Positions 16,515 through 25,899 of a stretch of 64,000 nt of DNA are shown here, one piece after another. The notes below the pieces were generated by a model that was not told where the DNA came from, made no database searches, and worked only from the letters and a program-made list of their open reading frames with translations. The DNA is taken from positions 2,604,001 to 2,668,000 of the forward strand of contig NZ_JASGIV010000001.1 in NCBI RefSeq assembly GCF_047654805.1, in the 5' to 3' direction. Within the stretch, counting starts at the first letter, position 1; each line of letters begins with the position of its first letter. Made by a program: the position numbers and the translations under genes. Source of the DNA: Pelomonas sp047654805 (lineage in GTDB: Bacteria > Pseudomonadota > Gammaproteobacteria > Burkholderiales > Burkholderiaceae_C).

Positions 16515-17861
16515 TTACTTGAGCAGCAGCGTGTTGACCGCGCTGAGGTCCTCGGCACGCAGCTGACCCGAGGCCTGGCGCAGCTTGAGGCTGTTGACGA
16601 CCACGTCGTAGCGCGCCTTGGCCAGGTCGCGCTGGGTCGAGTAGAGCTGGGTCTGGGCGTTCAGCACGTCCAGGTTGACGCGCACGCCGACCTTGTAGCC
16701 CAGTTGCGTGGCCTCCAGCGCCAGCTTGGTGGACGCCTCCGCGGCCTCGTAGGCGCTGACCTGAGCCTTGAGCGACTGCACGCCAAAGAACGCGCGGCGC
16801 GTGCCCTCGGCGACGCTGCGACGCGCGAAGTCGAGGTCGTTGCGGGCCTTTTCCTCCAGCACCAGGGTTTCCTTGATGCGGTTCTGCGTCAGGCCGCCGG
16901 TGTAGAGGGGATAGGTGAAGGTCAGACCGACGCTGGCCGTCTTGGTGGTGCCGACGCCGGCCGCGGCCGCCTGGGCGCCGTTCAGACTGTTGTGCAGGTT
17001 CTGGCCACCGATGCTGGCACTGGCGTCCAGCGTTGGCTTGTCGCCGGCGCGGGCGATCTGGGTATCCAGCTGAGCCACTTCCAGGCCCAGGCGGGCCTTG
17101 CGCACGGCCGGGTGCTGGTCGTCGCCAGTGGCGACCCAGGTGTCGACGTTGTCGCTGGGCAGGGCGGGCAGCGCCACCGGTTGCGCCAGTCCCTTGGGTT
17201 CGACGCCGACGCGCCCGACGAACTGGTCCAGCGTCACGCGCTTGACGCGCAGGTCGTTGTCTGCGGCCAGTTCCTGGGCGACGGCGAGGTCGTAGCGGGC
17301 CTGGGCCTCGCGCGTATCGGTGATGGTGGCGGTGCCGACTTCGAAGTTGCGCTTGGCCGACGCCAGCTGCTCGGCGATGGCGGTCTTGTTGGCGCGCGAG
17401 GTCGTCAGCGCATCCTTGGCGGCCAGCACGTCGAAATAGGCCGTCGCCAGGCGCACGATGAGGTCCTGCTCGGCGGCCTCGAAGTCGGCCTGGGCGACGG
17501 CATAGCCGCGGCGTGCCTTGTCGATGGTAGGCACGTTGGCCGCGTTGTAGACCGAATACTTGCCCGAAAGGCCGGCCGTCAGGGTCGTGGCGTTGATGCC
17601 GCCACTGTTGGGCGGATCGGTGCGCGACTGGGTGCCGGTGGCCTGAAGGCCCAGCGTCGGGCGCAGCAGCGCCTCGGCCTGCGCGGCGCGCGCTGCGGCC
17701 GCATCGGCACTGGCGCGCGTGGCCAGGAAGGTCGCGTCATAACCCCGTGCCGCGTCGTAGAGCTCTTGCAGGCTCTGCGCCTGGGCCACGCCCGCGAGCA
17801 GGAGGCCGGCCGCGATGGCCAGCGGTTGCAGGATCAGGCGGGGTGCTTGGACGAGAGGCAT
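16515..17861 (-). CDS. tolC: TolC family outer-membrane efflux protein
   Basis: Trimeric outer-membrane channel for tripartite efflux or type I secretion. The start at 17861 has AAGGAA just upstream and gives about 448 residues with a signal peptide ending AGVAQAQ. Long helical repeats and the family blocks SLQELYDAARGYDATFLATR, YPLYTGG and LGYKVGVRVNLDVLNAQTQL identify TolC proper. It follows pcm and tetR on the same strand, a gene order common in Burkholderiales. Confidence 0.92.
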   Translation of the reverse strand: MPLVQAPRLILQPLAIAAGLLLAGVAQAQSLQELYDAARGYDATFLATRASADAAAARAAQAEALLRPTLGLQATGTQSRTDPPNSGGINATTLTAGLSGKYSVYNAANVPTIDKARRGYAVAQADFEAAEQDLIVRLATAYFDVLAAKDALTTSRANKTAIAEQLASAKRNFEVGTATITDTREAQARYDLAVAQELAADNDLRVKRVTLDQFVGRVGVEPKGLAQPVALPALPSDNVDTWVATGDDQHPAVRKARLGLEVAQLDTQIARAGDKPTLDASASIGGQNLHNSLNGAQAAAAGVGTTKTASVGLTFTYPLYTGGLTQNRIKETLVLEEKARNDLDFARRSVAEGTRRAFFGVQSLKAQVSAYEAAEASTKLALEATQLGYKVGVRVNLDVLNAQTQLYSTQRDLAKARYDVVVNSLKLRQASGQLRAEDLSAVNTLLLK

Positions 17862-17997
17862 GAGATTCCTTGGCTGGAGCAATGAAATAAGCAGCGGCCG
17901 GGGTTATAGAGGCAAAGCCTGCCGATGACTGAAGCCATGTGACGACTTGCACCCAAAGGGGGGCAAGCGGCGTTTTATGGCGACGGACTGCATCCGA

Positions 17998-18651
17998 TCA
18001 GAAGCTGAAGGCGGACGCCTCGGCGAAGCCGGGCAGCCGGCCAGCGACCGTGTCGAACAGCTCAACGGTGCGGAAATCGCTCGCGCCGGTGCGCGTGACC
18101 AGCACCGCGCGCATGACCGGCTCCGCGCCAACGATGGCCGCGAGGCGGCCACCCACCTTGAGCTGGTTCAGCAGCACCTGCGGCACGGCCGCGACCGAGC
18201 CCGACAGCAAGATGGCGTCGAAGGGCTCCTCGGCGGCGAGCCCGGCAGCGCCGTCCTGGTTGAGCACCGTCGCATTCAGCACGCCGGCGCGCTTCAGGTT
18301 GGCCTGGGCCTGGGCGGCCAGGCCGGCATCGGCCTCCAGCGCAAGGACGCGCTGGGCCTTGTGGCCCAGCAGCGCGGCCAGATGACCCGTGGCGGAGCCG
18401 ATCTCCAGCACCTTCTCGTGGCGCTGCACCTTGAGCTCCTGCAGCAGGCGGGCCTCGACCTTGGGCGCCAGCATGCGGCGCGTGGCGGTCAACGGCAGCT
18501 CGGTATCAACGAAGGCCTGGGCCTGATGGGCCGCGGGCACGAAATCCTCGCGGTGCACGACGCGCAGCAGCTCCAGCACGCTGGGGTCGAGCACGTCCCA
18601 GGGGCGGATCTGCTGCTCGATCATGTTGAAGCGGACTTGTTCGAGATTCAT
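17998..18651 (-). CDS. pcm: Protein-L-isoaspartate O-methyltransferase
   Basis: 217 residues from ATG 18651, preceded by GGAG. The SAM-binding motif is VLEIGSATGHLAALLG, where the usual GTGSGY is altered to GSATGH, as in the shorter Pcm-like proteins found beside tolC in Burkholderiales. N-terminal MIEQQIRPWDV and REDFVP are characteristic. Whether it repairs isoaspartyl residues or has a narrower role is open. Confidence 0.82.
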   Translation of the reverse strand: MNLEQVRFNMIEQQIRPWDVLDPSVLELLRVVHREDFVPAAHQAQAFVDTELPLTATRRMLAPKVEARLLQELKVQRHEKVLEIGSATGHLAALLGHKAQRVLALEADAGLAAQAQANLKRAGVLNATVLNQDGAAGLAAEEPFDAILLSGSVAAVPQVLLNQLKVGGRLAAIVGAEPVMRAVLVTRTGASDFRTVELFDTVAGRLPGFAEASAFSF

Positions 18652-18697
18652 CTTGTTCTCCGAAGCGCGGTACGGCGGGGGACTGAAAACCAAAATT

Positions 18698-19339
18698 CTA
18701 GGTGCCCGGCGGCTGTGCCAGCAGACCGTGCAGCAACAGCGCGATCTGGGCGTCCAGCAGCGCCTCGGCGCTCATGCCCTCGTGGCAGCAGTCGTGCTCG
18801 CCAAAGGAGTGCTCATGCAGCAGCAGGTGCAACATGGGCGCGATCAGCATGTGCACCGTCGCCTCGACCGGTACGGCGCGGAATTCGCCGCTGCGGATGC
18901 CGCGCTCGATGAGGCCGCCGACCAGGCTCTGCGACGGCCGGATCACCTCATCCACGTAGAAGCGCGCCAACTCGGGGAAGTTGCGCGCCTCGACCATCAT
19001 GATCTTGCAGACGACGCCGGCATTGCCATGACCCACCTTGGCCCACCAGGCCTGCATCATCTGGCGCATCAGCTCGGCGATGGGGCCCTCGTACTGCGCG
19101 GCCTGGGCCGCCGACTCGGCAATGTGCACCGACAGGTTGTCGCGCACCACGGCCTTGAACAGCTCGTCCTTGCTCGGGTAGTAGCGGTAGAGCGTGCCCT
19201 TGGCCACGCCGGCCCGGGCGGCCACCTCCTCGCTGCGCGTGGCGGCAAACCCCTTCTCGACGAAAAGCGCCAGGGCGGCGTCGAGCAGCTCCTGCGGACG
19301 GGCGTCCTTGCGGCGTTGACGAAGCGGTGCAGTGGCCAA
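18698..19339 (-). CDS. TetR family repressor
   Basis: TTG 19339 is chosen as start, giving 213 residues. A longer reading to 19399 would run through the palindrome at 19354-19367 and is less likely. Residues about 10-55 are the TetR helix-turn-helix (GVAKGTLYRYYPSKDELF). The C-terminal ligand domain is rich in His/Cys near its end (HEHSFGEHDCCHEG). Probably represses itself and the downstream pcm-tolC genes, linking efflux to a ligand. Confidence 0.85.
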   Translation of the reverse strand: MATAPLRQRRKDARPQELLDAALALFVEKGFAATRSEEVAARAGVAKGTLYRYYPSKDELFKAVVRDNLSVHIAESAAQAAQYEGPIAELMRQMMQAWWAKVGHGNAGVVCKIMMVEARNFPELARFYVDEVIRPSQSLVGGLIERGIRSGEFRAVPVEATVHMLIAPMLHLLLHEHSFGEHDCCHEGMSAEALLDAQIALLLHGLLAQPPGT

Positions 19340-19353
19340 GAGGGCGAAGTTAA

Positions 19354-19367
19354 TGACCGAAGGGTCA
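19354..19367. promoter_or_regulatory. Putative TetR operator
   Basis: A perfect inverted repeat TGACC-GAAG-GGTCA lies 15 bases upstream of the TTG start of the TetR gene and about 80 bases before uppP. Size and symmetry fit TetR-family operators. Binding is inferred. Confidence 0.55.
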
Positions 19368-19445
19368 GTAATGTATCCGGCGACGCCAGCCCCCCGCAAG
19401 AACCCCTGGCTACACTGCGCGGCTTTGTCGCCCCGGAGCTGTTAC

Positions 19446-20270
19446 GTGGATGTCATCCTGCTGATCAAAGCCGCCATCATGGGCATCGTCGAGGGGCTGA
19501 CCGAGTTCCTGCCGGTGTCGTCCACAGGCCACCTGATCCTGACGGGCAGCCTGCTGGGCATGACGGACGCCAAGTCCAAGGTCTTTGACATCGCCATCCA
19601 GAGCGGCGCCATCATGGCCGTGCTCATCGTCTACTGGGCGCGCATCCGCGAAGCCCTGGGCGGCCTGGCCAGCAGCGCCAAGCAGCGTCGCTTCGTCGGC
19701 AACGTGATCATCGGCTTCGTGCCGGCCGGCATCGTGGGCCTGACCGTCTACAAGCTGATCAAGGCACACCTCTTCAACGCACCGGTGGTGGCCAGCGCCT
19801 TCATCATCGGCGCCCTGATCATCCTGTGGGCCGAGAAGCGCGCCCAGCCCGTGGCCCGCGTGCAGAGCGTGGATGACATGACGCCGCTGGATGCACTCAA
19901 AGTCGGCCTGGTGCAGTGCCTGGGCATGATCCCCGGCACCAGCCGCTCGGGGGCCACCATCATCGGCGGCATGCTGCTGGGCCTGTCTCGCAAGGCAGCC
20001 ACCGACTTCTCCTTCTTCCTCGCCATCCCGACGCTGATCTCAGCCGGCGTCTACAGCATGTGGAAGGAACGCCATGCGCTGTCGCTGGCCGACCTGCCGA
20101 TGTTCGCGGTCGGCTTCATCGTCAGCTTCCTGGCTGCCTGGGCCTGCGTGCGCTGGCTGCTGCGCTACGTGTCCAGCCACACCTTCGTGCCGTTCGCCTG
20201 GTACCGCATCGCCTTCGGCATCATCGTGCTGGCAACCTGGGTCACGGGTACGGTCATCTGGGCGGACTGA
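19446..20270 (+). CDS. uppP: Undecaprenyl-diphosphatase
   Basis: Inner-membrane phosphatase that recycles the lipid carrier of peptidoglycan synthesis and confers bacitracin tolerance. GTG 19446, with GGAG upstream, gives 274 residues. Both active-site blocks are present: GIVEGLTEFLPVSSTGHL with the Glu-rich motif, and the PGTSRSG motif in MIPGTSRSGATI. Divergent from the TetR gene. Confidence 0.93.
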   Translation: MDVILLIKAAIMGIVEGLTEFLPVSSTGHLILTGSLLGMTDAKSKVFDIAIQSGAIMAVLIVYWARIREALGGLASSAKQRRFVGNVIIGFVPAGIVGLTVYKLIKAHLFNAPVVASAFIIGALIILWAEKRAQPVARVQSVDDMTPLDALKVGLVQCLGMIPGTSRSGATIIGGMLLGLSRKAATDFSFFLAIPTLISAGVYSMWKERHALSLADLPMFAVGFIVSFLAAWACVRWLLRYVSSHTFVPFAWYRIAFGIIVLATWVTGTVIWAD

Positions 20271-20283
20271 GATAATTCGGCCC

Positions 20284-21105
20284 ATGGCCATCACGATCAA
20301 GACCGCCGCCGACGTTGCGGGCATGCGCATCGCCGGACGCCTGGCGTCCGAAGTCCTGGACCTGCTCACGCCCCACGTCAAGCCGGGCGTCACGACCAAC
20401 GAACTCGACAAGCTCGCCCACGACCACATCGTCCACGTGCAGCAGGGCATTCCCGCGCCGCTGAACTACTGCCCGCCGGGCTATATCCCCTACCCCAAGT
20501 CGATCTGCACATCGGTCAATGCCCAGGTCTGCCACGGCATCCCCAACGACAAGCCGCTGAAGAACGGCGACATCGTCAACATCGACGTGACCGTCATCAA
20601 GGACGGCTGGCACGGCGACACCAGCCGCATGTTCGTCGTCGGCGACGGCTCCATCGCAGCCAAGCGGCTGTGCGCCTTCACGTATGAAGCCATGTGGAAG
20701 GGCATCGCCAAGGTCAAGCCCGGGGCCCGTCTCGGAGACATCGGACACGCCATCCAGACCTTCGCCGAGAACGCCGGCTTCTCCATCGTGCGCGAGTTCT
20801 GCGGCCACGGCATCGGCCAGGTCTTCCACGAGGAACCGCAGGTGCTGCACTACGGCCGCCCCGGCACGCTGGACGAACTGGTGCCCGGCATGATGTTCAC
20901 CATCGAGCCCATGATCAACGCGGGCCGCCGCGAGATCAAGGAGATGGGCGACGGCTGGACCATCGTCACCAAGGACCGCTCACTCTCCGCGCAATGGGAG
21001 CACACCCTGCTTGTCACCGACACCGGCTACGAGATCATGACGCTGTCGGCCGGCAGCCCGCCGCCGCCCGCCTTCATCACCCAGGCCGCGGCGGCGACCG
21101 CCTGA
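20284..21105 (+). CDS. map: Type I methionine aminopeptidase
   Basis: Removes initiator methionine. 273 residues from ATG 20284. The pita-bread fold motifs are visible: NIDVTVIKDGWHGDTSRM (two metal Asp), FCGHGIGQVFHEEP (metal His), FTIEPMI (Glu) and QWEHTLLV (Glu). It starts 14 bases after uppP ends and glnD follows four bases after its stop, so they are probably one operon. Confidence 0.95.
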   Translation: MAITIKTAADVAGMRIAGRLASEVLDLLTPHVKPGVTTNELDKLAHDHIVHVQQGIPAPLNYCPPGYIPYPKSICTSVNAQVCHGIPNDKPLKNGDIVNIDVTVIKDGWHGDTSRMFVVGDGSIAAKRLCAFTYEAMWKGIAKVKPGARLGDIGHAIQTFAENAGFSIVREFCGHGIGQVFHEEPQVLHYGRPGTLDELVPGMMFTIEPMINAGRREIKEMGDGWTIVTKDRSLSAQWEHTLLVTDTGYEIMTLSAGSPPPPAFITQAAAATA

Positions 21106-21109
21106 GGCC

Positions 21110-23698
21110 GTGGCGACGCTCGCCGAACTCCGCCAGCAGTTCAAGGCGGGCAAGCAGACCCTGATCGACGACTTCCTGGCCGCACGGCCCACGCAGGCTG
21201 GCGCCCAAAGCCTGCTGCGCCGGCTGGCGCGCCACGTGGACGACACGCTGCGCACGCTCTGGAACGCGGCCGGCATGCCCGAGGGCGCCTGCCTGGCCGC
21301 CGTCGGCGGCTACGGCCGCGGCGAGCTGTTCCCGCACTCCGACGTCGATGTCCTGGTGCTGCTGCCCGACGGCGTCGAGGCCTACCAGCCCGGCCCGGCC
21401 AAGACCGCCATCGAGGGTTTCATCACCTCCTGCTGGGACGTCGGCCTGGAGATCGGCTCCTCGGTGCGCACGCTGGGCGAATGCCTGAGCGAGTCGCAGG
21501 CCGACGTGACCATCCAGACGGCATTGCTTGAGGCCCGGCCACTGGCCGGCGACGCGAAGCTGTTCCGCCTGATGTCCAGGCGCTTCATGCAGGCCATGGA
21601 CGCGAAGGCCTTCTTCCGCGCCAAGACGCTGGAGAGCGTGCAGCGCCACACCAAGTTCGACGACACCCCGTACGCGCTGGAGCCCAACTGCAAGGAAAGC
21701 CCCGGCGGCCTGCGCGACCTGCAGATGCTGATCTGGATCGCGCGCGCCGCGGGCCTGGGCAAGACCTGGAAGGCGCTGGCCCAGCGCGGCCTCATCACGC
21801 CGTTCGAGAGCCGCCAGCTGCAGCGCAACGAAGGCCAGCTGAAGCTCATCCGCGCCCGCCTGCACGCGGTCGCCGGGCGCCGCGAGGACCGCCTGGTCTT
21901 CGACCTGCAGACCGCCGTGGCCCAGAGCTTCGGCTTCGAGGGTACCGGCGCCCAGCGTGCCTCCGAGGTGCTGATGCGCCGCTACTACTGGGCAGCCAAG
22001 GCCGTCACGCAGTTGCACCAGATCCTGCTGCTGAACCTGGAGGAGCAGATCAACGGCTCCCAGCAGGACCAGTTGCGCCCCATCGAGGGCCACCCGGAGT
22101 TCCTGGATCGCGGCCGCATGCTGGAGGTCGCCAGCGACGACATCTACCAGCGCGACCCGCACGCCATCCTGCGCACCTTCCTCGTCTACCAGCAGACGCC
22201 CGGCATCAAGGGCTTCTCGGCGCGAACGCTGCGCGCGCTCTACAACGCCCGCGGCCTGATGGATGCCGCCTGGCGCCGCGACCCGGTCAACCGCGCCACC
22301 TTCATGAGCATGCTGCGCCAGCCCGAGGGCCAGACGCATGCATTCCGGCTCATGAACCAGACCTCGGTGCTGGGACGCTACCTGTGGGTGTTCCGCGCCA
22401 TCGTCGGGCAGATGCAGCACGACCTCTTCCACGTCTACACCGTGGACCAGCACATCCTCATGGTGCTGCGCAACGTCAGGCGCTTCTTCATCCCCGAGCA
22501 CGTCCACGAGTACCCGTTCTGCTCGCAGCTCGCCGCGCAGTTCGACACGCCCGAGGTCCTCTACATCGCCGCGCTCTTCCACGATGTGGCGAAGGGCCGC
22601 GGCGGCGACCACTCCGAGCTCGGCGCCGTCGAGGTGAAGCGCTTTTGCCGCCAGCACGGCCTGAACGCGGCCGACACGGCCATGTGCGTCTTCCTCGTCG
22701 AGCACCACCTGACGATGTCGCGCGTGGCGCAGAAGGAGGACCTGTCCGACCCCGAGGTCATCGCTGCGTTCGCGGCCAAGGTCGGCGATGCTCGACGGCT
22801 CACGGCGCTGTACCTGCTGACGGTGGCCGACATCCGCGGCACCAGCCCCAAGGTCTGGAATGCCTGGAAGGGCAAGCTGCTGGAGGACCTGTACCGCATC
22901 GCGCTGCGCGCCCTCGGCGGCGCCCGCATCAACCTGGACGCGGAGATCGAGGCCCGCAAGCAGGAGGCCCGACAGGACCTGGCCCTGCACTCCCAGCTCC
23001 CCGGCACCGAGGAGCCACTGTGGAATCGCCTGGCCGTCAGCTACTTCGCCCGCCACGACGGCGCCGAGCTGGCCTGGCATGCGCGCTCGCTGTGGCGCCA
23101 CGTGGACACGCTGCTGCCCGTCGTGCGTGCCCGCCCCTCACCCATCGGCGAGGGGCTGCAGGTGCTGGTCTACGCACCCGACCAGCCTGACCTGTTCGCC
23201 CGCATCTGCGGCTATTTCGACGGGGCCGGCTTCAGCATCCTCGACGCCAAGGTGCACACGACGCGCAACGGCTATGCGCTGGACACCTTCCAGGTCATAC
23301 GCCCCGAGGCCGACGTGCACCACCGCGACCTCGTACCCCTGGTCGAGCAGAAGCTGGCCGTCGCGCTGCAAGCCGGCGGCCCGCTGCCCGAGCCGCGTCG
23401 CGGGCGGCTGTCGCGCCGCGTCAAGAGCTTCCCCTATTCCCCGCGCATCTCGCTGCGCCCCGACGAGCGCGCCACCGCGTGGCTGCTGACCATCTCGACG
23501 AGCGACCGCGCCGGCCTGCTCTACGCCATCGCCCGAGTGCTGGCACGCCATGGCATCAACTTGCAGCTGGCCAAGATCTCCACGCTGGGCGAACGCGTGG
23601 AGGACACCTTCTTGCTCGACGGCCCGGCGCTGCAGCAAAACAAGGCACAGCTGCAGATCGAGAGCGAGCTGCTGGACGCCGTGTCCCTGCCGGCATGA
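21110..23698 (+). CDS. glnD: PII uridylyltransferase/uridylyl-removing enzyme
   Basis: Nitrogen sensor that uridylylates or deuridylylates PII according to glutamine. 862 residues from GTG 21110, close behind map. Domains: nucleotidyltransferase (GGYGRGELFPHSDVDVLVLL, about 65-85), HD hydrolase (AALFHDVAKGRGGDHS, about 487-500), and two C-terminal ACT glutamine-sensing domains (VLVYAPDQPDLFARICGYFD and LLTISTSDRAGLLYAIARVL). The map-glnD order is usual in beta-proteobacteria. Confidence 0.95.
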   Translation: MATLAELRQQFKAGKQTLIDDFLAARPTQAGAQSLLRRLARHVDDTLRTLWNAAGMPEGACLAAVGGYGRGELFPHSDVDVLVLLPDGVEAYQPGPAKTAIEGFITSCWDVGLEIGSSVRTLGECLSESQADVTIQTALLEARPLAGDAKLFRLMSRRFMQAMDAKAFFRAKTLESVQRHTKFDDTPYALEPNCKESPGGLRDLQMLIWIARAAGLGKTWKALAQRGLITPFESRQLQRNEGQLKLIRARLHAVAGRREDRLVFDLQTAVAQSFGFEGTGAQRASEVLMRRYYWAAKAVTQLHQILLLNLEEQINGSQQDQLRPIEGHPEFLDRGRMLEVASDDIYQRDPHAILRTFLVYQQTPGIKGFSARTLRALYNARGLMDAAWRRDPVNRATFMSMLRQPEGQTHAFRLMNQTSVLGRYLWVFRAIVGQMQHDLFHVYTVDQHILMVLRNVRRFFIPEHVHEYPFCSQLAAQFDTPEVLYIAALFHDVAKGRGGDHSELGAVEVKRFCRQHGLNAADTAMCVFLVEHHLTMSRVAQKEDLSDPEVIAAFAAKVGDARRLTALYLLTVADIRGTSPKVWNAWKGKLLEDLYRIALRALGGARINLDAEIEARKQEARQDLALHSQLPGTEEPLWNRLAVSYFARHDGAELAWHARSLWRHVDTLLPVVRARPSPIGEGLQVLVYAPDQPDLFARICGYFDGAGFSILDAKVHTTRNGYALDTFQVIRPEADVHHRDLVPLVEQKLAVALQAGGPLPEPRRGRLSRRVKSFPYSPRISLRPDERATAWLLTISTSDRAGLLYAIARVLARHGINLQLAKISTLGERVEDTFLLDGPALQQNKAQLQIESELLDAVSLPA

Positions 23699-24750
23699 GC
23701 TACACCATCTCGGTCGGCGATGCCGTCGCCGAGCTCGACCGCTTCGACGCCCTCGTGGACGTGCGATCGCCGGGCGAGTTCGCCGAGGACCACCTGCCCG
23801 GCGCCCAGAACTGGCCGGTGCTGGACGACGAGGAGCGTCGCATCGTCGGCACGCTCTACAAGCAGGACCCGCATGCCGCCCGACGCCTGGGCGCCACGCT
23901 GGTGGCACGCAATGTCGCCCGACTGCTGGAGGAGCGCACGGCCGGCCTGCCCAAGACCTGGCGCCCCCTGGTCTACTGCTGGCGCGGCGGGCAACGCTCG
24001 CTGTCGCTGCACTGGTTCCTTGGCCAGATCGGCTTTCGCTCGCGCCAGCTCGTGGGCGGCTACAAGGCCTACCGCACCCAGGTGCGTGACGACCTCGAGC
24101 GCCGGCCGGCGGACTTTCGCTATCGCGTGCTGTGCGGCCTCACCGGCTGCGGCAAGACCCGGCTGCTGCAGGCGCTGGCGGCCGAAGGTGCCCAGGTGCT
24201 GGATCTTGAGGGCCTGGCCGTCCATCGCGGCTCAGTGCTCGGCCAGTTGCCAGACAGAGCCCAGCCGACGCAAAAGGGCTTCGACACGGCGCTGTGGGAC
24301 ACCCTGCGCCGGCTGGATCCGGCGCGCCCGGTCTTCGTCGAGAGCGAGAGCCGCAAGATTGGCCGCATCGCCCTGCCCGTCGCCCTGCTGGCCGCGCTGC
24401 ACAGCCAGGGCCGGCCACTGTGGATCGACCTGCCCGAGACAGCCCGCGTCGAGCTGCTGCTTCAGGACTACGCCCATTTCACGGCCGCCCCGGAAGCCTT
24501 CTGCGCCGCGCTGGACGACCTCATCGAGCTGCGCGGCCGCGCCCGCGTCGCCGCCTGGCAGGCGCAAGCCCGCGCCGGCGACTGGGCGGGGGTCTTCGCG
24601 GCCCTGATGCGCGAGCACTACGACCCAGGCTACGCCACGTCGCTGCGCCGGCATTTCCCTGCCGTCGCCGATGCGCCTGCCCTCGCCCTGGCCGACGCCC
24701 GGCCCGCCACGTTGCGCGACGCTGCCCGGCATTTGCTCGCCACGGCTTGA
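23695..24750 (+). CDS. mnmH: tRNA 2-selenouridine synthase
   Basis: Converts 2-thiouridine to 2-selenouridine at the wobble base of certain tRNAs. 351 residues. An N-terminal rhodanese domain carries catalytic Cys95 (LVYCWRGGQRS), and a P-loop follows at about 148-155 (GLTGCGKT). FVESESRKIGR is the conserved SelU block. Start overlaps the glnD stop (ATGA). Selenophosphate synthase is not in this window. Confidence 0.93.
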   Translation: MSYTISVGDAVAELDRFDALVDVRSPGEFAEDHLPGAQNWPVLDDEERRIVGTLYKQDPHAARRLGATLVARNVARLLEERTAGLPKTWRPLVYCWRGGQRSLSLHWFLGQIGFRSRQLVGGYKAYRTQVRDDLERRPADFRYRVLCGLTGCGKTRLLQALAAEGAQVLDLEGLAVHRGSVLGQLPDRAQPTQKGFDTALWDTLRRLDPARPVFVESESRKIGRIALPVALLAALHSQGRPLWIDLPETARVELLLQDYAHFTAAPEAFCAALDDLIELRGRARVAAWQAQARAGDWAGVFAALMREHYDPGYATSLRRHFPAVADAPALALADARPATLRDAARHLLATA

Positions 24751-24798
24751 GGCGTATCAAGGCAGGCTGGGTCCGGACAGGCCACACTACACGCCGTC

Positions 24799-25593
24799 AT
24801 GCCCAACCGCTACAGCGAACAGGCCCTGAGGGAATCCCGGGCCTTCGGCGTCCGTCCCATCCCCGTGCTGCGCCCGCTGGGCTGGCTTGCGCGCGGCTGG
24901 CAGGACCTGTGGCAGGCGCCGCTGGCCTCGCTGGGCCACGGTCTGGCGATGGCCCTGTTTGGCGCGCTGCTGTTCGCGCTGGCGCATGACCGTTTCTGGC
25001 TGCTCGCCGGGGCATTCAGCGGCTTCCTGATCGTCGCCCCCATCCTGGCCACCGGCTTGTACGCGATCAGCCGCGAGCTGGACCGAGGCGGCCGGCCCGG
25101 CTGGCGCACGGTACGCGAGGCCTGGCGGCCGCGCGATGGCAGGCTCATCGTCTTCGGCGTGTTGCTGGCCTTCGCCGGCACGGGCTGGGTGCTGTGCTCC
25201 GCGGCCTTTGTCACCAGCTTCGCCGCCGACCCCATCCAGAACCCGCGCGACTTCCTGGTCAAGGTCGTGCTCAATGACGACTCCCATCTCTTCGAGACGT
25301 GGCTGATGCTGGGCGCCGTGCTGGCCTCGCCAGTATTCGCCTCCACTGTCGTGGCCATCCCGGCGCTGGTGGACCTGCCGCCGGGCAAGCTGGGCGTGCT
25401 CGGCGCGGTGTTCACGAGCTGGCGGGTGGTGCTGGAGCATCCTGCGCCCATCGCGTTGTGGGCCGCACTGATCCTGGCATTGACGCTGATCGGCATGGCG
25501 ACGGCCCTGGTCGGCCTGGTCCTCATCGCGCCCTGGCTGGGTCATGCGAGTTGGCACGCCTACCGTGACCTCGTGACCCGCAGGCCCGATTGA
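24799..25593 (+). CDS. DUF2189 family membrane protein
   Basis: 264 residues with about six hydrophobic segments. The DUF2189 pattern is visible in the paired transmembrane blocks and the motif LATGLYAISRELDRGGRP. In many proteobacteria the family sits near respiratory oxidase genes; here it is between mnmH and DUF2788. Function unknown. Confidence 0.8.
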   Translation: MPNRYSEQALRESRAFGVRPIPVLRPLGWLARGWQDLWQAPLASLGHGLAMALFGALLFALAHDRFWLLAGAFSGFLIVAPILATGLYAISRELDRGGRPGWRTVREAWRPRDGRLIVFGVLLAFAGTGWVLCSAAFVTSFAADPIQNPRDFLVKVVLNDDSHLFETWLMLGAVLASPVFASTVVAIPALVDLPPGKLGVLGAVFTSWRVVLEHPAPIALWAALILALTLIGMATALVGLVLIAPWLGHASWHAYRDLVTRRPD

Positions 25594-25680
25594 CATGAGC
25601 CGCCGGTTCCCAAGCTCACTTCGTTCGCTGCCTCCTGGCGGGGCACGTCAGCGCCTTCGGGCGACCAGGCGGCACTGACC

Positions 25681-25899
25681 ATGTGGGGCTACACCGAAGC
25701 CGAGATCGCGCAGTTCGGCCTGACCTTCGGGGTCACGGCCTTCATGCTGTACATGGTGTTCATCATCCTGCAGCTGGCGCGCGAGTCCAAGGCGGGCCGG
25801 TTCGGCACCTTCGTGCTGCTGCTGGGCCTGGGCTTCGGCCTGGTGGGTTTCGCGGCCAAGGGCGTCATCAAGTTCTTCCTGTCAGGCTCCGTCGGATGA
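25681..25899 (+). CDS. DUF2788 small membrane protein
   Basis: 72 residues with two hydrophobic helices (FGLTFGVTAFMLYMVFIILQ and FVLLLGLGFGLVGFAAKGVI). Length and the FIILQLARESKAGRFG linker match DUF2788. Its stop overlaps the yitT-like start by four bases. Function unknown. Confidence 0.8.
   Translation: MWGYTEAEIAQFGLTFGVTAFMLYMVFIILQLARESKAGRFGTFVLLLGLGFGLVGFAAKGVIKFFLSGSVG

Noticed and set aside
21077..23101. A 674-codon minus frame over glnD
   Set aside because: Antisense reading of a clear glnD; no start signal or domain.
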